22,659 nucleotides of DNA from an uncultured Cocleimonas sp. (GTDB lineage Bacteria; Pseudomonadota; Gammaproteobacteria; Thiotrichales; Thiotrichaceae): positions 1 through 22,659 of the forward strand of contig CALISP010000040.1 of assembly GCA_938041705.1 (NCBI GenBank), given 5' to 3'. Numbering within the stretch: position 1 is the first letter of the stretch; each line of letters begins with the position of its first letter. The notes beneath the pieces are model-generated. The model made no database searches and was not told where the DNA came from. It saw only the letters and a list, made by a program, of their open reading frames with translations. Made by a program: the position numbers and the translations under genes. Of this stretch, positions 8,598 to 15,805 are shown piece by piece.

Positions 8598-9676
8598 GAG
8601 AAATGGTTGAATCCTTTTGGGTTTAATGGATTGTTGTAGCTGTCAATAATACCCTCTTCAGGGGTAATTGTGCCAATACACTTAAAAATAGCATCGTTTG
8701 TTAGGCTGTCTTTTAATACATTGCTACTTGAATTGACAGATTTCAAGAACTCAGTTTCTTTGTCTTGAGGTATGGTGAATAATAATTCGTAATCATCCCC
8801 ACCACTCAAAGCGAATTCTAAAGCTTGTTGATAATTAATACTTTGTAACGCTTTAGATAGTGGGATACTAGATAGATCTACCTGTGCCCCTACTAAAAGC
8901 TCTGGATTAGAAAGATTCGATTGTTTAAGGATATGTGAGAGGTCCTGCAACAAACCATCAGAGATGTCTATACAAGCGCTAGCATAGTCTTTAAGCAAGT
9001 AGCTTTCATTAAATCTCGGAGTGGGACGATTAAGTCGTTTTTGACAAAAAAATAAATGATCACTCTTTAGATCAAGTTTAGCTTTTAAAGATGCTAAACC
9101 AGCGGCACCATCTCCCAATGTACCAGTCACATATATCTTATCGCCTTGATTTGCACCGTTACGATATAAAGCCTTACCATTTTCAACCGATCCCATTACT
9201 TGGATGCTAATTGTCAAAGGCCCACTAGTTGTATCTCCACCAACTAAAGCAATACCGGCTTCATCTGCTAATGTTTTTAATCCTCGGCTAAATTCTTGCA
9301 ACCACTTATGATTAATCTCCGGCAAAGTCAGCGCCAAAGTAAACCATTCTGGTTTAGCTCCCATTGCCGCAAGATCACTTAGATTTACCGCTAGAGCTTT
9401 ATGCCCTATATCAGCAGGCTTTGTGTCTTCAGGGAAATGTACACCCGATACCAAGGTGTCAATTGAAGTGACTAATTGTTGCTCAACACCTAATGATAAA
9501 ACGGCGGCATCATCACCCACATTTTTTATAATTTGGCTTGTTCTGTTAAGTGATGAATTATCTTGAGCAGAATTTTCTAGAATAGAATTATCTTGAATAG
9601 AATCATGTGGAGAAGAACCTTTATTAGGACTCTCCCAAGTAAAGTAGCTTGCGATTAAGTCAAATTCACTCACCAA
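8594..9676 (-). CDS. thiL: Thiamine-monophosphate kinase
   Basis: ThiL phosphorylates thiamine monophosphate to the active cofactor thiamine diphosphate. The 360-residue product is longer than the E. coli enzyme (about 325). Family motifs include VGDDAAV (53-59), SIDTLVSGVHFPED, GGDTTSGPL, CIDISDGLLQDL and ALSGGDDYELLFT. The extra length is mostly near the N terminus: the GDD motif sits about 27 residues later than in E. coli. The added part includes a polar tandem repeat, S-I/A-Q-D-N-S spaced 10 residues apart (26-44), matching a 30-bp direct repeat in the DNA (9555-9573 and 9585-9603). The gene lies 10 bp after nusB and overlaps pgpA. Function should be intact because all catalytic motifs are present. 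Confidence 0.95.
   Translation of the reverse strand: MVSEFDLIASYFTWESPNKGSSPHDSIQDNSILENSAQDNSSLNRTSQIIKNVGDDAAVLSLGVEQQLVTSIDTLVSGVHFPEDTKPADIGHKALAVNLSDLAAMGAKPEWFTLALTLPEINHKWLQEFSRGLKTLADEAGIALVGGDTTSGPLTISIQVMGSVENGKALYRNGANQGDKIYVTGTLGDGAAGLASLKAKLDLKSDHLFFCQKRLNRPTPRFNESYLLKDYASACIDISDGLLQDLSHILKQSNLSNPELLVGAQVDLSSIPLSKALQSINYQQALEFALSGGDDYELLFTIPQDKETEFLKSVNSSSNVLKDSLTNDAIFKCIGTITPEEGIIDSYNNPLNPKGFNHFS
9555..9603. repeat. In-frame 30-bp-period direct repeat within thiL
   Basis: Plus-strand GAATTATCTTGAGCAGAAT (9555-9573) recurs as GAATTATCTTGAATAGAAT (9585-9603) with 17 of 19 bases equal. The 30-bp period equals 10 codons, so the repeat preserves the thiL frame and produces the repeated residues S-x-Q-D-N-S. 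Confidence 0.8.
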
Positions 9677-9686
9677 ACACCCTTGA

Positions 9687-10319
9687 TTACTTTTTAGTTG
9701 TGCTTGAAATTTTTGATTTTAAATCAGCTGGAGTTAATTTTTTTGATTTACTTTTAGATGCAGAAACTTTATCTAAATTATCTTTCACTGATACATCTTT
9801 AGTAGAACTTATTTTGACCTTACTTTCTTTGGCTTGGCTTTGTTTTTGTTTACGCGGCTCTTTTTGACCTGATTCTTCAGGGCGTAGTTTTGCACCTACT
9901 TCATCCAAAACACCGTTAACAAATTTATGTGCTTGATCAGCACCAAACTTTTTACAAATATTAACAGCTTCGTTTACTACAACTTTATATGGGACTTCAG
10001 GGTGATTCTTTAATTCACAAGTCGCCATACGTAATACCGCACGTTCAATTTGATCTAAGTGCTCAGCATTACGATCCAAGAAAGGATTAAGTACAGCATC
10101 AATTTCATCCACATTTTCAACCACCGTTTTACACAACGATTGGAAATACGCCATATCGGCTTTGCTCATATCTTTGGATAAGTCTTTATCTTCCTGCAAG
10201 CCCAAATAGATTTCATGGTACTTATTTTGAGTCATTTGCCATTGATAAATTGCGATAACCGCAAGCTTACGTGCTACGCGGCGCTCAGATATGTATTGGC
10301 TTTTTTTATCAACAGGCAT
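9687..10319 (-). CDS. nusB: Transcription antitermination factor NusB with a long basic tail
   Basis: NusB binds boxA RNA with NusE (ribosomal protein S10) and supports rRNA antitermination. Residues 1-147 match a normal NusB of about 140 residues: RRVARKLAVIAIYQWQ (13-28), the core around ERAVLRMATCEL (92-103), YKVVVNEAVNICKKFG (111-126) and KFVNGVLDEV (132-141). Residues 148-210 are an unusual extension rich in Lys and Ser, with little hydrophobic content (for example QKEPRKQKQSQAKESK). This tail is probably disordered and may add RNA or ribosome affinity. The gene sits between ribH and thiL, the classic gammaproteobacterial order. Confidence 0.95.
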   Translation of the reverse strand: MPVDKKSQYISERRVARKLAVIAIYQWQMTQNKYHEIYLGLQEDKDLSKDMSKADMAYFQSLCKTVVENVDEIDAVLNPFLDRNAEHLDQIERAVLRMATCELKNHPEVPYKVVVNEAVNICKKFGADQAHKFVNGVLDEVGAKLRPEESGQKEPRKQKQSQAKESKVKISSTKDVSVKDNLDKVSASKSKSKKLTPADLKSKISSTTKK

Positions 10320-10396
10320 TTTTACAACTTTATCAGTAATTTATAAGAGTTTTTTAGTATAACTATGAAATAGAATTAACAATCTATTAAAGCGGA

Positions 10397-10873
10397 TTAT
10401 TGCTTTAATTTACTCATTAATGAAGCCATTTCAATGGCAGTCACAGCCGCTTCAGCGCCTTTGTTTCCAGCCTTGGTACCTGCGCGTTCTATTGCTTGTT
10501 CAATAGAGTCAGTTGTCAAAATACCATTAATGATTGGCAAACCAGTATCCAAAGCAATCGTTGCTAAACCTTTAGCTGATGCATCTGCAACAATATCAAA
10601 GTGAGGCGTACTACCTCGGATAACTGCACCTAGCGCGATTACCGATTCATATTTTCCACTATTGGCCATTGCTTGAACCATAACTGGTAATTCAAATGCG
10701 CCTGGTACTCGAACGATCTCTATATCTATATCAGCCACACCATGCCGTTGCAACGTATCAACTGCACCATCAACTAAGCTTTCTACAATAAATGAGTTAA
10801 ATCGAGCAACAGCAATACCGAAGCGTGCTTTTTTAGGGTTGAAATCGCCTGCTATTTCTTTTATGGAACTCAT
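10397..10873 (-). CDS. ribH: 6,7-dimethyl-8-ribityllumazine synthase
   Basis: RibH condenses 5-amino-6-ribitylaminouracil with dihydroxybutanone phosphate, the penultimate step of riboflavin synthesis, and normally assembles as an icosahedral or pentameric shell. The 158-residue product is full length. Motifs are ARFNSFIVESLVDGA (23-37), VPGAFELP (56-63), GAVIRGSTPHFD (82-93, which contacts the phosphate and holds the catalytic histidine region) and GNKGAEAA near the C terminus. It is separated from ribBX by 141 bp that hold dispersed-repeat copy 5, and is followed by nusB after 77 bp. Confidence 0.97.
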   Translation of the reverse strand: MSSIKEIAGDFNPKKARFGIAVARFNSFIVESLVDGAVDTLQRHGVADIDIEIVRVPGAFELPVMVQAMANSGKYESVIALGAVIRGSTPHFDIVADASAKGLATIALDTGLPIINGILTTDSIEQAIERAGTKAGNKGAEAAVTAIEMASLMSKLKQ

Positions 10874-10890
10874 AGTTTTATCCTTTGTTA

Positions 10891-10952
10891 ACCCCTTACA
10901 CTTTAGATTTAATAAAAAGTGCCTAAAAGTGAGGGAGTGTCTTTTTTAATCT
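10891..10952 (-). repeat. Dispersed C-run repeat, copy 5 (inverted pair, opposite orientation)
   Basis: On the minus strand the core reads AAAAAAGACAC, TCCCTC, ACTTTTAG (10924-10947 on the plus strand as the complement). A degenerate partner in the other direction, AACCCCTTACACTTTAG (10890-10906), precedes it, and CACTTTA (10899-10905) pairs with TAAAAGTG (10924-10931, one bulge). The whole is a REPIN-like inverted pair between ribBX and ribH, inside a probable operon. Confidence 0.65.
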
Positions 10953-11014
10953 GTGTTTGTTTATAATTTAATTTAAGCAATCTGGGATTAAATTAATTTT
11001 AAAATTAAATTCGG

Positions 11015-12139
11015 CTACTCGCCTACGTACTCAACAATCTCTAAGCCAAATCCAGCTAGGCCGTTATATTGTCTTGGTGCACTCATAACACGCATTTTCT
11101 GTACGCCTACGTCTGATAAAATCTGTGCGCCTATTCCAAAGGTTTTAAATTGTGAGTTACTAGAATCATCGTATTCTGCTTGTTTCTCATGATTCTTATC
11201 CAATTCTTTAAGACGATCTAAAAAGCTACTCTGATCATTGGCACTTAATACCACAATTACACCAGATTCCTCCTCTTCCATTTTCGCCATAATATCACGA
11301 ATAGGCCAAGCTACACCTTCTTCAGTAAGAGATAACATATCGCATAATGTATCTTCTACATGAACACGGACTAATACTGGAGTATCAGCATCAACTTTAC
11401 CCTTTACAAGCGCTAAGTGATTATTGGTTTGGTTCGCGATATCATCGTAAGCAATCACATTGAATTTTCCAAACTCTGTATCTAATTCCGCTTCATGGCA
11501 ACGTTGAATCGTTTTTTCAGTTTCAACACGATAACGAATCAAGTCTTCTATCGTGCCAATTTTTAAATTATGTTTTTCAGCTATCTTAAAAAGATCATCA
11601 CGACGTGCCATCGAGCCGTCATCATTTAGAATTTCAACAATCGCTGCAGCTGGCTCAAAACCCGCCAAGCGCGCTAAATCACAACCTGCTTCAGTATGGC
11701 CTGCACGAGTTAATACACCCCCTGGCTGAGCCATTAATGGGAAAATATGACCCGGCTGAACAATGTTTTTACTAGTAGCATCAGGCGCTACAGCAGCACG
11801 AATAGTCAAAGCTCGATCATAGGCAGAGATGCCAGTTGTGACACCCTCTGATGCTTCAATAGAAACCGTGAAATTAGTACTGAATTCTTCATTATTTAGC
11901 GCAACCATTAATGGTAAATCTAACTGCTTACAACGCTCAGCAGTGATTGGCATACAGACCAAGCCACGACCGTAAGTTGCCATGAAGTTAATATCTTCAG
12001 TACGTACTTTGGAAGCAACCATCAAAAAGTCGCCTTCATTTTCGCGATCTTCATCATCAACAATGATTACCATTTTGCCTTCGGCAAGTTCTGCAAGAAT
12101 CTCTTCTATGGTATTGAATTGTGGTTGATTATTACTCAT
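11015..12139 (-). CDS. ribB: Dihydroxybutanone-phosphate synthase fused to a degenerate GTP cyclohydrolase II-like domain (RibBX type)
   Basis: The N-terminal half makes 3,4-dihydroxy-2-butanone 4-phosphate from ribulose 5-phosphate for riboflavin synthesis. Residues 1-205 hold the DHBP synthase motifs DDEDRENEGDF (28-38) and TRAGHTEAGCDLARLAG (144-160). The C-terminal half (about 210-374) aligns in layout with GTP cyclohydrolase II but reads RVHVEDTLCDML (258-269) where a working enzyme has RVHSEC followed by a CxC-type zinc site. Only one cysteine remains, so the zinc site is gone and this half should not hydrolyse GTP. This form is known in many proteobacteria as RibBX. It implies a separate ribA elsewhere. 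The gene lies 71 bp after ribE. Confidence 0.93.
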   Translation of the reverse strand: MSNNQPQFNTIEEILAELAEGKMVIIVDDEDRENEGDFLMVASKVRTEDINFMATYGRGLVCMPITAERCKQLDLPLMVALNNEEFSTNFTVSIEASEGVTTGISAYDRALTIRAAVAPDATSKNIVQPGHIFPLMAQPGGVLTRAGHTEAGCDLARLAGFEPAAAIVEILNDDGSMARRDDLFKIAEKHNLKIGTIEDLIRYRVETEKTIQRCHEAELDTEFGKFNVIAYDDIANQTNNHLALVKGKVDADTPVLVRVHVEDTLCDMLSLTEEGVAWPIRDIMAKMEEEESGVIVVLSANDQSSFLDRLKELDKNHEKQAEYDDSSNSQFKTFGIGAQILSDVGVQKMRVMSAPRQYNGLAGFGLEIVEYVGE

Positions 12140-12210
12140 CGATATTACTCGTTAGATCATTAGATTCTATTTACTTTAACTGCCATAGTTATATTTTGAA
12201 TAACCGTATT

Positions 12211-12870
12211 TTAACTATATCCGTTATCAGCTAGGAATGACTCTGTGATATTTGATGTTGTATTCATTTCGCTAATACCACCTTGCTGAAGCAAACGCTC
12301 AAGATAGCGAGCAATAACATCAACTTCTAAATTGATTTTTGTGCCTGATTGATAATGACCAATAACAGTCTCTTGTAATGTATGAGGTACTATATTGATT
12401 TCAAAATGCACACCATCAACGCGATTCACTGTAAGGCTAACCCCATCAATAGTAATACTACCTTTTGCTGCAATATATTTAGCTAGTCCGTCTGGAGCTT
12501 TGATATTAAACCATTCAGAACGGCCATCATTGCGTCTCGCTACAACTTCCCCTAACCCATCTACATGACCACTCACTAAATGACCACCTAAACGCGTTTG
12601 TAAGGTTAATGCTTTTTCGAGATTAACGGGTGAACCCTTAGATAAATCACCCAAAGAAGTTAAAGATAACGTTTCGCGAGACACATCCGCTGTAAAACTG
12701 GAGGCGCTAAAATTAACCGCAGTTAGACAGACACCATTAACGGCAATACTATCGCCAAGCTGTACATCTGACATATCAAGTTTGCCAGTATTGACAACCA
12801 AAGCCATATCACCACCTTTCGGTTGCAAATCACTTAAGGTACCAATGGCTTGAATAATTCCTGTAAACAT
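12211..12870 (-). CDS. ribE: Riboflavin synthase, alpha subunit
   Basis: RibE dismutates two molecules of 6,7-dimethyl-8-ribityllumazine to riboflavin, the last pathway step. The 219-residue product has the two tandem lumazine-binding barrels of the family. Barrel 1 starts MFTGIIQAIG and includes VNGVCLTAV and ADVSRETL. Barrel 2 starts near GGHLVSGHVDG (residues about 94-104) and includes ITIDGVSLTVN and IVPHTLQ. It heads the minus-strand run ribE-ribBX-ribH-nusB. The ribD and nrdR genes that usually precede it in gammaproteobacteria are absent; a lytic transglycosylase gene is upstream instead. No FMN riboswitch signature is visible upstream. Confidence 0.96.
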   Translation of the reverse strand: MFTGIIQAIGTLSDLQPKGGDMALVVNTGKLDMSDVQLGDSIAVNGVCLTAVNFSASSFTADVSRETLSLTSLGDLSKGSPVNLEKALTLQTRLGGHLVSGHVDGLGEVVARRNDGRSEWFNIKAPDGLAKYIAAKGSITIDGVSLTVNRVDGVHFEINIVPHTLQETVIGHYQSGTKINLEVDVIARYLERLLQQGGISEMNTTSNITESFLADNGYS

Positions 12871-12891
12871 TTAAGGCATATCTGATTAATT

Positions 12892-12933
12892 GGGCTCGGT
12901 ATTATCTACCAGCTAGAGACAGATAGAAAGCCC
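12892..12933 (-). promoter_or_regulatory. Possible structured leader upstream of ribE
   Basis: GGGCT (12892-12896) pairs with AGCCC (12929-12933), enclosing a second pair TATCT (12903-12907) and AGATA (12921-12925). On the minus strand it lies between the transglycosylase stop and the ribE start. It lacks the conserved bases of an FMN riboswitch and has no U-tract, so it could be a leader structure, a weak terminator or chance. Confidence 0.2.
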
Positions 12934-12988
12934 TGAACGCCGAAATTATAAGATCAAAACGAAGCATAAAACTGCTTAAAAATAGATA

Positions 12989-13729
12989 TTATTGTTTATA
13001 AAGATGAGGGGCCAAACTACGATTGTATTGCCAACCTTGTCTTCCTGCTTTCATCCCTTTAATGGGTGGTTTAAAAACAGCTGGTTTTGCCCTCGGAGGA
13101 TTCAACACCGAATAAACCTGTAATACATTTTTAACATATTGTTTGGTTTCTTTGTAAGGAGGAATTCCTTTATATTTATCGACCGCACCCTCACCTGCGT
13201 TATAAGAAGCAATTACTTTTTTTAAGTCCCCTTTAAATCGATCCATCAAAAAACGTAGATACTTAGTACCACCACGAATATTTTGCTTAGGCTTATAGCT
13301 ATCATTTACACCAAAACGTTTTGCAGTTGCAGGAATCAATTGCATCAACCCTTGTGCGCCTTTATTTGAACGCGCTTTGACATGAAAACATGATTCAGCA
13401 GTAATCACTGCTTTAATCAAATTTTTATCAATACGATATTGACGTGAATATTGATCAATATATGGATTAAACTTTCTCGCTTTCTCATTGATTTTATTCG
13501 CATTCCATTGGATACAACTCCCTGATGAAGAGCGCTTTCGACTTTTCTTGGAATGAATCCGCTTAGATCGAGCAAATGTCTTTTTATAAGGAGACTTAGC
13601 TGATTTAGCATATACGTTATTTGAAAGCCCAAACCCGTCTGGAGATACGCTTTGCCCGACAATCAAAATCATGCTGAGCACAGTTGACCATGTCACAGAT
13701 CGTATAATAGTGAAGACGTTTGAATTCAT
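12989..13729 (-). CDS. Secreted lytic transglycosylase (SLT/Slt70 catalytic domain)
   Basis: The product cleaves the glycan strands of peptidoglycan with formation of 1,6-anhydromuramic ends, in the periplasm. The 246-residue protein has a hydrophobic N-terminal signal (about 10-41), a strongly basic Lys/Arg/Ser stretch (43-69) and an SLT domain at about 90-210. Motifs in order are the catalytic glutamate in AVITAESCF (Glu112), SNKGAQGLMQLIPATAKRFG (121-140), NIRGGTKYLRFLMDRF (150-165), ASYNAGEGAV (174-183) and YVKNVLQVY. It resembles small stand-alone soluble lytic transglycosylases. It is read divergently from the ACT-domain gene, and it may or may not be in the same transcript as ribE, 118 bp downstream. 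Confidence 0.9.
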   Translation of the reverse strand: MNSNVFTIIRSVTWSTVLSMILIVGQSVSPDGFGLSNNVYAKSAKSPYKKTFARSKRIHSKKSRKRSSSGSCIQWNANKINEKARKFNPYIDQYSRQYRIDKNLIKAVITAESCFHVKARSNKGAQGLMQLIPATAKRFGVNDSYKPKQNIRGGTKYLRFLMDRFKGDLKKVIASYNAGEGAVDKYKGIPPYKETKQYVKNVLQVYSVLNPPRAKPAVFKPPIKGMKAGRQGWQYNRSLAPHLYKQ

Positions 13730-13924
13730 AGATATTATTAAAGTGATTGGTGATGGGGATGAAAGATCTATATGTAAGTAACATTATAGATCAAATAGGT
13801 TTGAATTAGTTCGTCTCTAATTTTATCCAAATTAATACCTCAAACTTTTGCTAGAGTTATACAATATTAAACAATCATATTTATTTACTACATTAATTAG
13901 CTGAACTTAAGAAGGGAAAAAGAA

Positions 13925-14323
13925 ATGTCAGGAATTATGGAAATTGACGAATTATTAAAAACCATGTCACCCGCTATTCAAAACGGTGAATATGTATTCT
14001 GTACCGTTAGTGGAAAGCTTACAGAGTTTGCTCACCTAAACCCCTTAGCCACCTTCATCGAAAGCGAAGGCCTCACTCTCATCTTGGGAGTGAAAGATGC
14101 TGATAAAGCTGAAATAGCGTATGAAGGTAAATATAAACAAATAACTTTAACAGTACATTCAAGTTTAGAAGCTGTAGGTTTAACTGCGGCTGTGGCAAAC
14201 AAATTAACCGATAAAGGTATTAGTGCGAATGTTGTAGCCGCTTATTATCACGATCATATTTTTGTACAATCAGAAAAGGCTGAGGAAGCACTTTTAGCAT
14301 TACAAGAGTTTGGCACTAAATAG
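13925..14323 (+). CDS. ACT-domain protein (DUF2241 / ACT_3 type)
   Basis: This is a small 132-residue cytoplasmic protein of a conserved family with two ACT-like halves, thought to bind small ligands such as amino acids; no reaction is known. Family signatures are clear: NPLATFIESEGLTLIL (39-54), ITLTVHSSLEAVGLTAAVANKL and ISANVVAAYYHDHIFV near the end. The start at 13925 has a good ribosome-binding site (AAGGG at 13912-13916). It stands alone, divergent from the transglycosylase gene and convergent with truD, with dispersed-repeat copy 6 between the two stops. Confidence 0.88.
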   Translation: MSGIMEIDELLKTMSPAIQNGEYVFCTVSGKLTEFAHLNPLATFIESEGLTLILGVKDADKAEIAYEGKYKQITLTVHSSLEAVGLTAAVANKLTDKGISANVVAAYYHDHIFVQSEKAEEALLALQEFGTK

Positions 14324-14373
14324 CATGGCACTGTAGTTTGGTACTAGTGTACAACACTAAGAAATTAAACATT

Positions 14374-14411
14374 ATTATCTACACCCCCCCTACTTTTGAG
14401 GTGTTTATAAT
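14374..14411 (+). repeat. Dispersed C-run repeat, copy 6 (with inverted half)
   Basis: The core is CTACAC, seven C in total, then TACTTTTG. ACACC (14381-14385) pairs with GGTGT (14400-14404), and ATTAT (14374-14378) pairs with ATAAT (14407-14411), giving a longer hairpin than the simple copies. It lies between the convergent stops of the ACT-domain gene and truD. Confidence 0.7.
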
Positions 14412-14426
14412 ATCTTATTCGCTAAT

Positions 14427-15527
14427 TTATTTAAATTCACCAATCTCGCTCAAAACTGTTGTTGCATAGGACCCAGCAGGTAAGCTAAATTTCAATACTG
14501 CTGTCTCGGCATTACACATTTCATAACTTAAATCATTTACAGCTAAACGCAGAGCGCGACGTTCTTGTTTTAAACCATTCGCTTCCAGACCTTTACATAA
14601 AGAGTTGAATTCTTCCGCTATATTATTCTCAATCTTAGCGATTGATTCCTGTGAGGCTAATTCTCCTCGCCCCCATAATGCACCACTGTTATGAATATCA
14701 AAATTATCTAATCGCTTCTTAATTTCTGTACCATCAGCCTCATCTAGGCTTTGATTGAAACTAGAATTAGAACCATTTAGGATGTAAACATCACCTTCTA
14801 CTGCTTGATTCCAAGTGCCATTAGCAACTCGCGCCGATAATATGTGATTAAAAATCCACGAACGTGCAGCAGATAAATAAATACTACGCATATTTCGATC
14901 TTTTACTTTAAATTCACCACCAAACCATTTCTGCGCTTTTTCAACATTGAAGCCTCCATGACCAAAACGTTGAGCACCATAATAGTTTGGTACACCGTTA
15001 TCTTTTATCCGTTGAATAGCTTTAGCGAGTTCATCTTCTGTTCCACTAAATTCTCTGAGTGTTAGTTTGAATTGATTCCCTTTTAAAGCACCACGTTTGA
15101 GTTTTCTATCGTGACGATGCTCCTCAATGATCTGAATAGACTCTTGATTCTTGTTGTTTAAAGCTTCTTGCCAGTTAGGTGCTTCACGACCTGGCATTTG
15201 CACACTAAACCACTGGGTAGTTATGGCATTACGGTCTTTCATTCCTGCAAAGCTAACATCTCGTCTTGGCACTTCTGCAATCTGGGCCAGACTCTTTGCA
15301 ACCCAATCCGTGTTCTCACCTGTCTTTTTAATCTTTAACCATACATGCTCACCCGAACCTGAAGGAGTGAATTGTTGAATCTCATCAACTTGAAAATCTT
15401 CATTGCGACTACGAATTCTGCCAAACAATTTTGACTCTTCGTTTATCTTAAGAAAAGTTGATTTGGTTTTTGAATCATGTGTTTGATTTTGCGATACGTA
15501 CGGAGTGTTCTCGGGGTCATTTTTCAT
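14427..15527 (-). CDS. truD: tRNA pseudouridine(13) synthase
   Basis: TruD isomerises uridine 13 of tRNA(Glu) to pseudouridine. The 366-residue product is slightly longer than the E. coli enzyme (349), mainly from a polar N-terminal stretch of about 30 residues before LFGRIRSRNEDFQVDEI. The catalytic motif VSFAGMKDRNAITTQWFS (91-108) carries Asp98. NYYGAQRFGHGGFNVEKA and the late AVNDLSYEM with SLPAGSYATTVLSE are also typical. A later start is possible because the first 30 residues look non-conserved. Unlike in enteric bacteria it is not next to ispF or surE. Copies 6 and 7 of the dispersed repeat flank the gene in the same orientation. Confidence 0.95.
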   Translation of the reverse strand: MKNDPENTPYVSQNQTHDSKTKSTFLKINEESKLFGRIRSRNEDFQVDEIQQFTPSGSGEHVWLKIKKTGENTDWVAKSLAQIAEVPRRDVSFAGMKDRNAITTQWFSVQMPGREAPNWQEALNNKNQESIQIIEEHRHDRKLKRGALKGNQFKLTLREFSGTEDELAKAIQRIKDNGVPNYYGAQRFGHGGFNVEKAQKWFGGEFKVKDRNMRSIYLSAARSWIFNHILSARVANGTWNQAVEGDVYILNGSNSSFNQSLDEADGTEIKKRLDNFDIHNSGALWGRGELASQESIAKIENNIAEEFNSLCKGLEANGLKQERRALRLAVNDLSYEMCNAETAVLKFSLPAGSYATTVLSEIGEFK

Positions 15528-15588
15528 GCTGAACAGTATAATGAGGAAAACTGATCAGCACTATCATTAACCCTTTTTGATATTCAGT

Positions 15589-15624
15589 AATTGTATAAAG
15601 ACCCCCCCCTACTTATTGCCAATT
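15589..15624 (+). repeat. Dispersed C-run repeat, copy 7 (longest C run)
   Basis: The core is ATAAAGA, eight C, then TACTTATTG. The outer arms AATTG (15589-15593) and CAATT (15620-15624) pair. It lacks the inner CAC of the other members, as if the C run has expanded over it. It lies in the divergent region upstream of both truD and the beta-propeller gene. Confidence 0.65.
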
Positions 15625-15668
15625 TATATTTAAACACTAAGTAATCTAACCTAATTTAACTATGGCCC

Positions 15669-15750
15669 TATCACTCTTCGAATCATTCTTATCACTCTAC
15701 GTATCATTCTCATCATCCTTAGTATTTCCAGGAGTATCATTCTTATTCTA
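15669..15750. repeat. 21-bp tandem repeat and ATCATTCT motifs upstream of the beta-propeller gene
   Basis: TATCACTCTTCGAATCATTCT (15669-15689) is followed directly by a copy (15690-15710) differing at 2 of 21 positions. ATCATTCT recurs once more at about 15737-15744, with a degenerate ATCATCCT between. The array is within the 278-bp non-coding gap between truD and the beta-propeller gene. It could be a set of regulator-binding sites or a simple tandem duplication. No reading frame runs through it convincingly. Confidence 0.7.
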
Positions 15751-15805
15751 GATTTCTTGCGATTATCAATTACAGGAACTATCAATCTTTAAGGACTACT
15801 TTTCA

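Noticed and set aside
12871..12988. FMN riboswitch ahead of ribE
   Set aside because: The expected conserved aptamer segments are not present; only short generic inverted repeats are seen.
13417..13662. Minus-strand 81-codon frame inside the lytic transglycosylase gene
   Set aside because: It is a shadow in another frame of a gene with clear SLT motifs.
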